A stretch of 64,000 nt of DNA from Paenibacillus sp. KS-LC4 (GTDB taxonomy: Bacteria > Bacillota > Bacilli > Paenibacillales > Paenibacillaceae). Location of the stretch: contig NZ_CP145905.1 of assembly GCF_036894955.1 (NCBI RefSeq), positions 1,619,501 through 1,683,500 of the forward strand. The letters are read 5' to 3'. Of the stretch, positions 34,439-44,053 are shown piece by piece; within the stretch, counting starts at the first letter, position 1, and each line of letters begins with the position of its first letter. The position numbers were made by a program, and so were the translations under genes. The notes beneath the pieces were generated by a model. It worked only from the letters and a program-made list of their open reading frames with translations. It was not told the DNA's origin and made no database searches.

Positions 34439-34525
34439 CTAATGAAAGAAATACATAAATAATACAAAATTGTGTATTACACTATGACATAGAACTGTAC
34501 TTTAAATGGGGAAGAAGGAACACGC

Positions 34526-35209
34526 ATGACGACTGTACTCGTAGTGGATGATGATCCGCATATCCGGCAGCTGCTCCGTTTGTTTTTGGAGGATGAAGGA
34601 ATGGAAATTATAGAGCAAAGCAATGGCGTAGACGCTTGGGACTACTATAGCCATCATTCGGTTGATCTTATTATTCTCGATATTATGATGCCGCAGATGG
34701 ACGGCTGGGAGCTGTGCAGAAGGGTTCGTGAAGCGGGGGACAAGCCGATATTGATGATTACCGCCAAAGGGGAGGCACCCGAGCGAATTAAAGGCTTTCG
34801 GCTGGGCACTGACGACTATATGGTAAAGCCTTTTGACCCGATGGAGCTGGTGATGCGAGTGAAGGCGCTGCTGAAGCGGTATCGCATCTCCATCTCGCAA
34901 ATCGTTCGTTTAGGTCAAGTCACGCTTGATAAAACGAGCTATCAAATTCGCTATAAGGATACAGGTACAAGTGAATCCATACCGCTTAAGGAATTTGAGC
35001 TGCTGTTTTTGCTGGCGAGCTATCCGGGCAAGCTATTCAAGCGCGATTCATTAATTGAACAAATATGGGGCTATGATTACGAGGGTGATGAGCGGGCTGT
35101 GGATACGCATGTTAAGCGTCTGAGAGAGCGTTTTGCCGCATATGAGCAGGATTTCAAAATCGTGACGATCTGGGGGCTTGGCTACCGGCTGGAGGTATAT
35201 CGTGATTAA
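34526..35209 (+). CDS. OmpR-family response regulator
   Basis: A 227-aa regulator. The receiver domain (residues 1-115) has acidic DDD at 8-10, the phosphorylation site in LIILDIMMPQMDGWELC (Asp51 by count from the ATG), and the conserved Lys in MVKPFDP. The C-terminal winged helix is at about 130-225 (PLKEFELLFLLASYPGKLF, DTHVKRLRERF). GAAGGAAC lies before the ATG. The last 8 nt overlap the histidine kinase start, and the RND pump follows, so this system probably controls the pump. Confidence 0.93.
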   Translation: MTTVLVVDDDPHIRQLLRLFLEDEGMEIIEQSNGVDAWDYYSHHSVDLIILDIMMPQMDGWELCRRVREAGDKPILMITAKGEAPERIKGFRLGTDDYMVKPFDPMELVMRVKALLKRYRISISQIVRLGQVTLDKTSYQIRYKDTGTSESIPLKEFELLFLLASYPGKLFKRDSLIEQIWGYDYEGDERAVDTHVKRLRERFAAYEQDFKIVTIWGLGYRLEVYRD

Positions 35210-36578
35210 ATCGCTGTATGTCCGCTTTATTCTTATGTTTGTCGCATCGGTTATGGCTAGCGTCATTTTAAGCTTCTTTATGACCCATTTTTTGTTTAGT
35301 CATAAGCTTCGAAACTACGTTCAGGACAATTTAATTGTTAGCGGCAAAACGATAATTGAATCCTACAAGCTTTCGTACCCCAACAATTTGGATGCTTTAA
35401 TGGAGGGCATAACCGCACTGCCGATTTTCACCTTTATCGTCTATGACGAACAAGGCAGACCGCTTCACGCAACCGACAGGATCGCCGGACATAAGCTGGA
35501 TGTGGATGGGGAAGCTTTGCGCGGCGTGCTCAGCGGCGGCGTTTATCGGGGCGGGGCGGACAAAGATTATGACCGGCTCGTCGTCGGTCTTCCTTTTCAA
35601 ATTGAAGGACAAGCATACGCCTTATTTATAAAGCCTGAAACGAATGGCGTTGCCAATCTCGCTTTCGGTTATTTCCGCATGCAGCTAATTCTCGTTCTAT
35701 TCATTGGCACACTTCTCATCATTGTGACCTCCCGCTATATGGTGCGCCCCTTGAAGCATCTGACCATGGCTACTCGAAAAATGGCGAAAGGCGATTTCAG
35801 CATCAGGCTTGTTACGAAACGCAAGGATGAAATCGGTGAGCTGACGGCAAGCTTTAATCAGATGGCACGCGAGCTCGATTCGCTGGAGCGGGTGAGAAGG
35901 CAGTTTGTTTCGGACGTTTCACATGAAATCCAGTCTCCGATTACATCAATTAAAGGCTTCACAATGGCGCTTAAGCAGAAAAAGCTGGATGAGGAAAGCC
36001 GTCTTCGTCTGCTCACTATAATTGAGGAGGAGAGCGACCGCCTATCGCGGCTGACGCAGGATTTGCTTAAGCTCTCCTCGCTAGAGCATGATCAAATTCA
36101 ACCCAATATGAGCGAATATCGCTTGGATGAGCAGCTTAAAGATGTCATGATTGCCAGCGAGCCGCTATGGTCTACCAAAAGCATCAAGCTCGAGCTGGAT
36201 CTGGAGCCTGTCATAATTTGGGCAGATGAGGATAAGCTGAGCCAGCTTTGGACGAATCTGCTGAGCAATGCGATTAAGTTCACAGGGGCTGGTAGTGTCA
36301 TTGCGATCAGCTTGACGGCAAGCCAGCATAGCGTGAGCGTGTCGGTTGCTGACAGCGGAGTGGGCATTCCGGAGGAGGAGCTTCAGCACATCTTCAAGCC
36401 CTTTTATAAAATAGATCAAGCCCGCGAGCGTGCGTTTGGCGGAAATGGCATCGGCCTCTCCATCGTTAAGCGGATTGTCGAGCTCCATGCGGGAGAAATC
36501 AGGGTAGAGAGTAAGCTGGCCGAAGGGACGAAGATGACGGTCATACTGCCGCTCGTTCCTCCAAATAAAACCAATTAG
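35202..36578 (+). CDS. Sensor histidine kinase
   Basis: A 458-aa kinase. GTG start at 35202 overlaps the regulator stop and has GGAGG six nt upstream. Membrane helices are at about residues 8-30 and 160-180 flanking an extracytoplasmic sensor domain; HAMP at about 180-235 (MVRPLKHLTMATRKMAKGDF), HisKA with the phospho-acceptor in VSDVSHEIQSPITSIKG (EIQSP in place of the usual ELRTP), and the ATPase domain (LWTNLLSNAIKFTG, FGGNGIGLSIVKRIVELHAG). Cognate partner of the regulator directly upstream. Confidence 0.93.
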   Translation: MIKSLYVRFILMFVASVMASVILSFFMTHFLFSHKLRNYVQDNLIVSGKTIIESYKLSYPNNLDALMEGITALPIFTFIVYDEQGRPLHATDRIAGHKLDVDGEALRGVLSGGVYRGGADKDYDRLVVGLPFQIEGQAYALFIKPETNGVANLAFGYFRMQLILVLFIGTLLIIVTSRYMVRPLKHLTMATRKMAKGDFSIRLVTKRKDEIGELTASFNQMARELDSLERVRRQFVSDVSHEIQSPITSIKGFTMALKQKKLDEESRLRLLTIIEEESDRLSRLTQDLLKLSSLEHDQIQPNMSEYRLDEQLKDVMIASEPLWSTKSIKLELDLEPVIIWADEDKLSQLWTNLLSNAIKFTGAGSVIAISLTASQHSVSVSVADSGVGIPEEELQHIFKPFYKIDQARERAFGGNGIGLSIVKRIVELHAGEIRVESKLAEGTKMTVILPLVPPNKTN

Positions 36579-36593
36579 GGCAAACGGCGATTC

Positions 36594-36610
36594 TGTACAT
36601 AATTTGTACA
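36594..36610. promoter_or_regulatory. Inverted repeat TGTACA-N5-TGTACA before the RND gene
   Basis: Two perfect TGTACA hexamers (each self-palindromic) around TAATT, 52 nt before the RND start and just after the kinase stop. Candidate binding site or internal control point. Confidence 0.45.
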
Positions 36611-36661
36611 AAATTACTCATTATGATGAAGGAGGTAACACAGCGAGAGGAGAGATATACA

Positions 36662-39600
36662 TTGAAGCAATTGACCAAATTTAGCTTGAAAAATAGTGTT
36701 GCTGTTATTTTATTATGCGCTTTGGTGCTTGGGTATGGCTTGTACGCCTCCACGCAAATTAAGCAGCAGACGTTTCCGGATCTGGATTTTCCAGCTGTGT
36801 TCGTACAGGCGATGCAGCCTGGCGCCTCTACGGAGGAGATTGAGTCGGAGGTGGCAAGGCCGATTGAGGACCATTTGAAGAGGGTGCAGGGATATGAGTC
36901 GCTGACGAGCACCTCTGCTGAAAATGCGGCCAGCATCTTTATCCAGTTTCCTTTCGGTACGGATATGGACAAAAAATACAGCGAGGTGGAGGCTGAGCTA
37001 AGCAAGCTAAAGCTAGCCGATAATGCCAATGTTACGGTGCAGCGCTTGTCGGCTAATAGCCAGCCTATTTATCAAGCGGCAGTATTCGCAGCCGAAGGAG
37101 ATTCGACCAAGCTTGCTGATGAGCTGCAAAGCAGCGTCATACCTGAGCTGCAAAAGCTTGCTGGAGTAGGAAACGTAACGCTGAAGGGTACAGCTACGAA
37201 TGAGCTTGCAATTGTTGTAGATAAAAATAAAGCAGCGCAGCATGGCATTACGCTCAGCTCCATTCGCACCGCGCTTCAGGGGCTAGACTACGCCCTGCCA
37301 CTGGGCTCTGTATCGCAGGAGGAGACGGTCATTCCGATTCGGCTGACCGGCAGCCTTGACAGCTTGAAGCAGCTTGAAGAGCTGAAGCTGATGGCATCGG
37401 CTGGAGGCGGAGCCGCAGGCTCTGCATCAGGAAACGCTGGCGGTGCAGGAGCAGGAGCAGGATCAGGATCAGGATCAGGAGTAGGAACGGGTGCAGGATC
37501 AGGTGCAGCTGTAGGAGCAGGAGCATCAAGCGGTTCTGGAGCTTCAGGTGGTGCGTCAGCAGCGCCAGCCTCCGCTATCACGCTGGGTGAAATTGCCGAC
37601 ATTAAGACGGTATCGGAGCAAAATGAAATTACCCGCTTTAATGGCGAGCCGAGCTTTGTTATTTCGATTCAGAAGACGCAGGATGCCAACACGGCAGATG
37701 TGTCTGACAATGTGAGAGAGCTGCTCAACCGTTATCAGGGTCAAGGCGAGCTGAATTATCATGTCATTGTTGACCAAGGACAGGAAATTAAACAATCCGT
37801 ATCCGGCCTTATTCATGAAGGCTTGTACGGTACATTGTTTTGCGTGCTCATTATATTTTTGTTTTTACGCAATGTAAGAGCGACGATTATTTCGATTTTG
37901 TCGCTGCCGATTTCTATTTTTGCCACGATTGCGATTATGGATCAAATGGGCTATACGCTAAACATTATGACGCTGGGCGGCATCGCCGTTTCCGTCGGAC
38001 GAATCGTCGACGATAGCATCGTCGTGATTGAAAATATATATAGATGGCGTCAGGAAAAAGGCGAGAAAATGAGCGGCAAGGAGCTGGCCTACCAAGCGAC
38101 CCGCGAAGTAATCGGGGCGGTAGCCTCGTCCACGGCGGCGACGATTGTCGTCTTCGCTCCGCTCGCTTTTGTCAGCGGAATTATTGGACAGTTTTTCCGT
38201 CCGTTTTCGATTGCTGTCGTTCTCTCCATTACGATCTCGCTATTCGTGTCGATGATGCTGATACCTGTGCTGGGCAGTCGCTTTTTCAGAAGGGTTAAGC
38301 CGCATACGAAGGAAAGCAGACTTTCAAATGGTTTTGAAAAAATCATTCGCAGCGCGCTGAAGCGCAAAGCACTCGTATTAGCATCTGCTGTCGTGCTATT
38401 AATAGGTTCGCTGGGATTAATTCCTTTAATCGGTGTTGCTTTTCTGCCGACAAGTGCGACTCCAAGCTTAGCTATTGATGTTGCCCTGCCAGCACAAAGC
38501 AGCCTGAAGCAGACCGACGATGTCAGCGGCGAGGTGGAGGCCTATTTAAGCAAGCTGGAAAACGTAGAGAGCTATGAGGTTTCCATTGGCGGTGCAGGTG
38601 CGAATCCGCTTCTGTCTCGCGGCGGCAACAATAAAGCAACCATTACGGCTCAATTTGCTGAAGGAAGCGATATGGCGCAGCTGACTTCAAAGCTGCAGAC
38701 GGATCTGCTGGCAGTAGTGACTGCAAAGCAGGCAGGTACGACGCTTAATATTAAAGCGGGCGAACAGCAGGGACCGCCTTCGGGCAACAATATTGATGTC
38801 AGCATTTATTCAGACAGCGCCGACAAGCTGGCGCAGGCAGCCCTTCAAATCGAAAAGCTAATGAAGGAAAGCAGCGATTTAAAGGATATTACGAACAATA
38901 TGGATGAGGTTACGCCTAAATGGGTCGTTTCCCTTAACCAGAGCGGCATCAATGCCAATATTAGCCCCTATCTTATTATGCAGCTGACTGGTGAGCAGCT
39001 TCGACCAGTCGATGCGGGCACTTACAAAATTGATAATAAGGAGCAAGCCATCACTTTATCGTATAAACAGCAAATTGCCACTAAGGAAGAGCTGGGCAAT
39101 ATAACGATTCCTACTGCTGCGGGCATGAAGAGGCTGAAGGATATTGCTGATATAACAGAGCAGAACGCTTGGATTAAGGTTAGCCATGATGATGGCAAAA
39201 TGTACGCTCTTGTCAGTGGAACGGTGAAGGATGCGAGTGCCGTATCTGCGGTGACAAAGCAGGTGCAGGCGGATATCGACAGCCTGACGCTGCCCTCGGG
39301 TGTGGAGCTTAAAGTAGGCGGCGGCCTGCAAATGATCAATGATGGCTTCGCAAGCCTTGGCATCGCCATGGCGGCAGCGATTGGCCTCGTGTTTATTATT
39401 ATGAGCATGACGTTTGGAGGCTTGCGTACACCGCTTATTATTTTAGCCTCGCTGGTGTTTATACCGATTGGCTCATTGAGCGCCTTGCTTCTGACAGCCC
39501 AGTCGCTGTCCATGAGCGGCATGATTGGGATGCTGATGCTGGTCGGCATCGTCGTCACCAATGCGGTCGTACTGCTTGATCGGGTGGAGAAAAATCGCAA

Positions 39601-39868
39601 AGCGGGCATAACCATCACAGAAGCGATCGTAGAGGCGGCAAGAACAAGGCTTAGACCGATTTTAATGACGGCTTTTGCAACGATGCTTGCGCTTGTTCCG
39701 CTAGCGTTATCCGGCTCCTCGACGAGCCTCATTTCAGGTGGCCTTGCGATCACGGTTATTGGCGGGTTATTCAGCTCGACGCTGCTCACGCTGATCGTCA
39801 TGCCGGTCATTTATGAAATGGTGTGGAAAAAACACAAGGTTAATGAAGCGGATATATTCAATGACTAG
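36662..39868 (+). CDS. RND efflux transporter (AcrB/SwrC type)
   Basis: Proton-driven efflux pump of 1068 aa from the chosen start. Twelve membrane helices and two large extracytoplasmic loops; the first helix starts after FSLKNSVAVI, and the transmembrane core has GGIAVSVGRIVDDSIVVIEN (helix 4 Asp pair) and GIVVTNAVVLLDRVEKN. SwrC/YerP is the known Firmicute pump of this size (surfactin and lipopeptide resistance), so that role is possible. Start: TTG at 36662 has GAGAGGAGAG nearby; ATG at 36623 or 36626 lacks a site. A Gly/Ala/Ser-rich insert of about 60 residues lies in the first porter loop (37394-37575). Confidence 0.9.
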   Translation: MKQLTKFSLKNSVAVILLCALVLGYGLYASTQIKQQTFPDLDFPAVFVQAMQPGASTEEIESEVARPIEDHLKRVQGYESLTSTSAENAASIFIQFPFGTDMDKKYSEVEAELSKLKLADNANVTVQRLSANSQPIYQAAVFAAEGDSTKLADELQSSVIPELQKLAGVGNVTLKGTATNELAIVVDKNKAAQHGITLSSIRTALQGLDYALPLGSVSQEETVIPIRLTGSLDSLKQLEELKLMASAGGGAAGSASGNAGGAGAGAGSGSGSGVGTGAGSGAAVGAGASSGSGASGGASAAPASAITLGEIADIKTVSEQNEITRFNGEPSFVISIQKTQDANTADVSDNVRELLNRYQGQGELNYHVIVDQGQEIKQSVSGLIHEGLYGTLFCVLIIFLFLRNVRATIISILSLPISIFATIAIMDQMGYTLNIMTLGGIAVSVGRIVDDSIVVIENIYRWRQEKGEKMSGKELAYQATREVIGAVASSTAATIVVFAPLAFVSGIIGQFFRPFSIAVVLSITISLFVSMMLIPVLGSRFFRRVKPHTKESRLSNGFEKIIRSALKRKALVLASAVVLLIGSLGLIPLIGVAFLPTSATPSLAIDVALPAQSSLKQTDDVSGEVEAYLSKLENVESYEVSIGGAGANPLLSRGGNNKATITAQFAEGSDMAQLTSKLQTDLLAVVTAKQAGTTLNIKAGEQQGPPSGNNIDVSIYSDSADKLAQAALQIEKLMKESSDLKDITNNMDEVTPKWVVSLNQSGINANISPYLIMQLTGEQLRPVDAGTYKIDNKEQAITLSYKQQIATKEELGNITIPTAAGMKRLKDIADITEQNAWIKVSHDDGKMYALVSGTVKDASAVSAVTKQVQADIDSLTLPSGVELKVGGGLQMINDGFASLGIAMAAAIGLVFIIMSMTFGGLRTPLIILASLVFIPIGSLSALLLTAQSLSMSGMIGMLMLVGIVVTNAVVLLDRVEKNRKAGITITEAIVEAARTRLRPILMTAFATMLALVPLALSGSSTSLISGGLAITVIGGLFSSTLLTLIVMPVIYEMVWKKHKVNEADIFND
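37394..37575 (+). repeat. Gly/Ala/Ser-rich insert in the RND pump encoded by hexamer repeats
   Basis: Runs of GGAGCA/GGATCA/GGTGCA units (densest at 37441-37545) encode alternating Gly-Ala/Ser residues between LKLMASAGGG and ASAITLGEIADI. The reading frame is kept. Such imperfect tandem repeats change length easily. Confidence 0.8.
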
Positions 39869-39893
39869 GAATGAGGAAGAGGGAGTGAGAACG

Positions 39894-40097
39894 ATGAATG
39901 GACGTAATGGAAGAAGATTCATGATGTTTGGCGTGCTTGCTGTACTAATGCTTGGAGCTGCTTTCGCTGAGGTGCCGACGCGGCAGGGCAGCGAGGTGGC
40001 GCTAATGCCGCTCTTCCTCATTCTGCTTTCAATCAGCGTATATCGGATCGTTCGTGTACGCCGCCGCAGCATATACAAAGGAAAAGGATGGTCGTAG
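39894..40097 (+). CDS. Small membrane protein downstream of the RND pump
   Basis: A 67-aa protein with two hydrophobic stretches (residues about 8-23 and 35-50, FMMFGVLAVLMLGAAFAEVP, ALMPLFLILLSISVYRIVRV) and a basic end. ATG at 39894 has GAGGAAGAGGGAGTGAG upstream; earlier in-frame ATG codons overlap the pump gene. No family recognised. It is 25 nt after the pump stop, so probably co-transcribed and maybe a small accessory subunit. Confidence 0.6.
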   Translation: MNGRNGRRFMMFGVLAVLMLGAAFAEVPTRQGSEVALMPLFLILLSISVYRIVRVRRRSIYKGKGWS

Positions 40098-40141
40098 GCC
40101 TCGTATAATAAAGGCGCTTAAGGCAATGTGTGTTCTAACGC

Positions 40142-40170
40142 TTGACCTGCTTGCTATTCAGGACTATAAT
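40142..40170 (+). promoter_or_regulatory. Promoter of thrS
   Basis: TTGACC (40142-40147), a 17-nt spacer and TATAAT (40165-40170). Confidence 0.8.
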
Positions 40171-40184
40171 TATGCTGATATAAG

Positions 40185-40488
40185 ATGAAAAGGCAATGAT
40201 AAAGACATGTATTTACACGTTCAACTGGTTCAGAGAGAGGAAACGGGGCTGAAATTTCCTTCCAGATCAATGTAAATATACCACTTTGTAGCTGTAGAGC
40301 TGAACAGGCTTCAAGTCGTGAAGCGCCATTAGGCTATACCGGAAATCTCCGTTACCAGATGAATGAAGGATTGACTCCAGCCGGGATGAAATACGCTGTT
40401 ATGCAAGCGTTAGGCGGGCAATCGAATTAGGGTGGAACCACGAGCGTACAAGCACTCGTCCCTTCGCGGGATGCGTGCTTTTTTTGCG
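40185..40488 (+). promoter_or_regulatory. T-box leader (threonine) with terminator
   Basis: Stem I with AGAGAG (near 40236), a candidate specifier ACC (40280-40282, with ACT next to it, both Thr), and the T-box sequence AGGGTGGAACCACG (40429-40442). The terminator is AGCACTCGTCCC-TTCG-CGGGATGCGTGCT followed by a T-run. Uncharged tRNA-Thr would favour the antiterminator. Starts about 12 nt after the predicted transcription start. Confidence 0.94.
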
Positions 40489-40537
40489 TTCAGAATGCAG
40501 CAGCTTGGCAGCTTAACGAATGGAAGGGATGATAATA

Positions 40538-42475
40538 ATGGCGATTAAAGTAACTTTGCCGGATGGTGCAATAAGGGAATATGAAGCGGGAACTACAATT
40601 GAAGAGGTAGCTGGCTCAATTAGCAGCGGGCTGCGCAAAAATGCCATTGCCGGTAAAATTGACGGGAAAACCGTTGATGTATATACGCCAATTAGCGAGG
40701 ATGCAAAGGTTGAAATCGTAACCTTGGATTCTGCTGACGGCCTGGAGGTATACCGTCACAGCACAGCGCATTTGATGGCACAGGCAATTAAGCGTTTATA
40801 TGCCGATGTTGATCTTAAGCTCGGTATTGGACCCGTTATTGAGGATGGGTTCTACTATGATATAGATATGGAGCAGTCCATTACTCCGGAAGATTTGGTG
40901 AAAATCGAGAAGGAAATGGATAAAATTGTTCAGCAAAATCTCGACATTCGCCGCCGCGTCGTCAGTCGTGATGAAGCGATTGCTGTATTTACCGATATTG
41001 GCGACACGCTCAAGCTGGAGCTCATCCGCGATCTTCCTGTGGCATCGGAAATTACAATTTATGATCAGGGCGAATTTTTTGACCTCTGCCGTGGGCCGCA
41101 TCTTCCGTCTACAGGACGGATTAAAGCCTTCAAGCTGCTCAGCGTAGCAGGCGCTTACTGGCGTGGAGATTCCAAAAACAAAATGCTGCAGCGTATTTAC
41201 GGAACAGCGTTCCCGAAAAAAGCACAGCTGGATGAGCATTTGCACTTCCTTGAGGAAGCGAAAAAACGCGATCACCGCAAGCTGGGACGCGAGCTGAAAA
41301 TGTTCACGTTCTCGCGAGAGGTTGGCCAAGGCCTGCCGCTCTGGCTGCCAAATGGGGCAAAGGTACGCCGTACATTGGAGCGCTACATCGTGGACATGGA
41401 AGAGCGTCTTGGCTATGAGCATGTGTATACGCCTGTACTGGCTAACGTAGAGCTTTACAAAACATCCGGCCACTGGGAGCACTACAGCGAGGATATGTTC
41501 CCGAAAATGGTGCTGGATAACGAAGAGCTTGTTCTTCGCCCAATGAACTGCCCGCATCATATGATGGTGTTCAAAAGCGATATGAGAAGCTATCGCGATT
41601 TGCCGGTGCGTATTGCAGAGATGGGTACGATGCACCGTTATGAAATGTCCGGTGCCCTGACTGGCTTGCACCGCGTTCGCGCGATGACGCTGAATGACGC
41701 GCATATTTTCTGTCGCCCGGATCAGATTAAGGAAGAGTTCTCCCGTGTCGTTAACCTGATTCGCAAAGTATACGAAGATTTCGGCATTAAGGAATATCGG
41801 TTCCGTCTATCGTACCGTGATCCGCAGGATACCGAGAAATATTTCCAAAATGATGAAATGTGGGAAATGTCACAGCGTATGCTTCGCGAGGTCGTCGAGG
41901 AGCTGGATCTGCCATTTTTCGAGGCTGAAGGCGAAGCGGCTTTCTACGGTCCGAAGCTGGACGTTCAGATCAAAACCGCGCTGGGCAAAGAAGAGACGCT
42001 ATCCACAGCACAGCTGGACTTCCTCCTTCCAGAGCGCTTCGAGCTTGAATACATTGGAGAAGACGGCAAGAAGCACCGTCCAGTCGTTATTCACCGCGGC
42101 ATTATCAGCACAATGGAGCGCATGACGGCGTTCCTGCTTGAAAATTTTGCTGGCGCGTTGCCGCTGTGGCTGTCGCCGATTCAAGCGAAGGTTATTCCGG
42201 TTTCCACTGTATATGAGCAATATGCGCGTGAAGTGGCTGAGAAGCTACAGGAGGCGGGCATTCGCGTAGAAAGCGACCTTCGTAATGAGAAGCTTGGCTA
42301 CAAAATTCGCGAGGCGCAAATGGAGAAAGTGCCGTATATGCTCGTAGTTGGCGAGAACGAAATGCAAGCTGGCTCCGTTTCAATTCGCAAGCGCGGCGAA
42401 GGTGATATCGGTGCCAAATCGATTGCCGAAACAGCTGAACTGCTGGAGCAAGAAATTAAAACAAAGGCCATATAA
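40538..42475 (+). CDS. thrS: Threonyl-tRNA synthetase
   Basis: A 645-aa class II synthetase. TGS domain at residues 1-60 ([20 protein letters not shown]), editing domain around 60-220 ([15 protein letters not shown], the HxxxH-type motif, and [13 protein letters not shown]), catalytic core with zinc ligands in [12 protein letters not shown], motif 2 [19 protein letters not shown], and the anticodon-binding domain at the end. ATG at 40538 follows GAAGGGA; an earlier ATG at 40520 lacks a better site. Regulated by the T-box. Confidence 0.97.
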   Translation: MAIKVTLPDGAIREYEAGTTIEEVAGSISSGLRKNAIAGKIDGKTVDVYTPISEDAKVEIVTLDSADGLEVYRHSTAHLMAQAIKRLYADVDLKLGIGPVIEDGFYYDIDMEQSITPEDLVKIEKEMDKIVQQNLDIRRRVVSRDEAIAVFTDIGDTLKLELIRDLPVASEITIYDQGEFFDLCRGPHLPSTGRIKAFKLLSVAGAYWRGDSKNKMLQRIYGTAFPKKAQLDEHLHFLEEAKKRDHRKLGRELKMFTFSREVGQGLPLWLPNGAKVRRTLERYIVDMEERLGYEHVYTPVLANVELYKTSGHWEHYSEDMFPKMVLDNEELVLRPMNCPHHMMVFKSDMRSYRDLPVRIAEMGTMHRYEMSGALTGLHRVRAMTLNDAHIFCRPDQIKEEFSRVVNLIRKVYEDFGIKEYRFRLSYRDPQDTEKYFQNDEMWEMSQRMLREVVEELDLPFFEAEGEAAFYGPKLDVQIKTALGKEETLSTAQLDFLLPERFELEYIGEDGKKHRPVVIHRGIISTMERMTAFLLENFAGALPLWLSPIQAKVIPVSTVYEQYAREVAEKLQEAGIRVESDLRNEKLGYKIREAQMEKVPYMLVVGENEMQAGSVSIRKRGEGDIGAKSIAETAELLEQEIKTKAI

Positions 42476-42550
42476 GAGCAGCTAGCAGCAGCTCATTTGC
42501 ATAAAGCTTGTGCCACTTGGGCAATCTTCTTCAGAGGAGGAAGTGCCCAA

Positions 42551-43195
42551 ATGGTTACAAGCTTTTTTCAATATAAAAAAATGCTGCTCGCAATTGCGGC
42601 GCTCGTGCTGCTTACGCTCTGTATAACAACATTTCCAAACAAGAAGCCTGATCAGGCGACGTTGACACAGCATATGCCAGCAATAGTCAGTCCAGAAGCG
42701 TTCCAAAAGACAGGGATAGCGGGAAAAGCTAAAGCTAAAGATAAACAGCTTCAAACCAAGCAGCAGCAAGCGTCGCAAAAACCGACGTACAATAAAGTGA
42801 AGGTCGTCGCAACAGGCTATACAGCCGGAGTTGAATCGACAGGGAAACGGCCAGGTCATCCGAGCTATGGGATCACGTATTCGGGTGTGAAGGTTCGCAG
42901 GGATATGGTATCCACGATTGCGGCTGATCCAAAGCTGTTCCCGATTGGCTCACTGCTCTATATTCCCGGATACGGGTATGGCGTCGTAGCCGACACGGGA
43001 TCAGCTATTAAGGGCAGTCGCATTGATTTGTATTTCGAGACGACGGCGGATGTATTCAAGCAATGGGGCAAGCGTACCGTGGAGGTAGAGATCATTCGCA
43101 AAGGCAGCGGCAAGCTGTCTCAGGCTTGGCTTAATAAGGTGAACAAGGCCGCTGAGGCAGGAAAAGGCTTGCCCGAGGCTTACCTTGAATCGTAA
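42551..43195 (+). CDS. 3D (Asp-Asp-Asp) domain cell-wall protein
   Basis: A 214-aa exported or membrane-anchored protein: basic head, one hydrophobic segment (residues about 9-28), a Lys/Gln-rich linker, then a 3D domain from about residue 90 to 180 with [29 protein letters not shown] and [18 protein letters not shown]; the three aspartates are conserved as in MltA, YabE and YorM. Such domains often act in peptidoglycan cleavage, for example during germination. GAGGAGGAAG precedes the ATG. It is 75 nt downstream of thrS with no terminator in between. Confidence 0.85.
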   Translation: MVTSFFQYKKMLLAIAALVLLTLCITTFPNKKPDQATLTQHMPAIVSPEAFQKTGIAGKAKAKDKQLQTKQQQASQKPTYNKVKVVATGYTAGVESTGKRPGHPSYGITYSGVKVRRDMVSTIAADPKLFPIGSLLYIPGYGYGVVADTGSAIKGSRIDLYFETTADVFKQWGKRTVEVEIIRKGSGKLSQAWLNKVNKAAEAGKGLPEAYLES

Positions 43196-43260
43196 CAGTA
43201 ACATGCATATTAGAACCGTAACCCGCCATACTAACATGGACGGGGAGGTGAACAACCAAC

Positions 43261-43392
43261 ATGGCCAAGAACAAAAGCAATAAAGCAGCTCAATCGAACC
43301 AAAAGCTAAATACCGAGTTTGCAGAAGAATTTGTGCACAACAATGAAACGAGCAATACAGCCGCTAAATCGACACGAAAAAAGCAGAAATAA
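43261..43392 (+). CDS. Small basic protein, possible gamma-type spore protein
   Basis: A 43-aa Lys/Asn/Gln-rich protein starting MAKNKSNKAAQSNQKLNTEF and ending STRKKQK. It has a strong GGGGAGGTGA site and its own terminator, so it is likely real. The NTEFAEEF segment resembles gamma-type small acid-soluble spore proteins (SspE-like), but the match is short and low-complexity. Confidence 0.6.
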   Translation: MAKNKSNKAAQSNQKLNTEFAEEFVHNNETSNTAAKSTRKKQK

Positions 43393-43414
43393 CTCGCTGC
43401 TCCAATAAATAAGC

Positions 43415-43446
43415 GAGAAAAGGGGCCGCTATGGCTCCTTTTCTTT
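43415..43446 (+). terminator. Intrinsic terminator after the small basic protein
   Basis: GAGAAAAGGGGCC-GCTAT-GGCTCCTTTTC followed by TTT. Confidence 0.75.
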
Positions 43447-43560
43447 AGCCTTAAGATTGGGTATTGGAATTAGGAGATAAAAAACAGTTTTCAAACGAAC
43501 CTGTTTTATTGTATGATTACGGTGTAACAAATAATCACATGATAAGACAGGTGAACTCTC

Positions 43561-43938
43561 ATGACTGATCCTATAACATTTATAAACTATTCGGCTTCCG
43601 AGCATCGCAGAGCTGCTGAGGTGCTTCCATTCATTGACGCTTATATCGCCAAGAAGGAACAGGAAATTATCGAGATCGAGCAAATGGTTGAGCGTTACGA
43701 GAATCGCCGTCTCAAGGAAGAGCGGGCTTATCAATCGATGTCTGCTTTCAGACGCATACTGTCGGGAAAGAAGCCGGATCATCATTTGGCGGTGGAGCAT
43801 ATCCATTTCGTGCGCAAGCCAATGGAGAAGGTTCGTGCGCTAAAACTTGAAATTGAAAATGTACGCATCATTCAAAGCAGCTCGGCTCCAACCGATATAG
43901 TCACGATTCCCTTTGAGCTGGCGAATGAATTACTATAA
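43561..43938 (+). CDS. Hypothetical coiled-coil protein
   Basis: A 125-aa, highly charged helical protein (EQEIIEIEQMVERYENRRLK, RALKLEIENVRI), probably coiled coil from about residue 30 to 105. No signal, no membrane segment, no known domain. AAGACAGGTGA lies ahead of the ATG. A terminator follows. Confidence 0.75.
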   Translation: MTDPITFINYSASEHRRAAEVLPFIDAYIAKKEQEIIEIEQMVERYENRRLKEERAYQSMSAFRRILSGKKPDHHLAVEHIHFVRKPMEKVRALKLEIENVRIIQSSSAPTDIVTIPFELANELL

Positions 43939-43982
43939 TTTATAAAACTGAGAAGAGAGCTTTCAATCCTAGTTAATAAAAT

Positions 43983-44046
43983 AAAACCTCCACATTACCG
44001 GATGCTTGGCATCGCGACGGTTGTGGAGGTTTTTTGTTAAACATAT
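43983..44046. terminator. Bidirectional intrinsic terminator
   Basis: AAAACCTCCACA with TGTGGAGGTTTTTT around a longer loop; A-run and T-run on both ends. It serves the coiled-coil gene and, on the minus strand, amt. Confidence 0.8.
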
Positions 44047-44053
44047 ACCGATG

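Noticed and set aside
37441..37545. Possible CRISPR-like repeat
   Set aside because: The units are 6 nt, in frame within the RND pump gene, with no spacers.
42476..42550. Expected infC or other translation gene after thrS
   Set aside because: Only the 3D-domain gene follows; no such gene is present.
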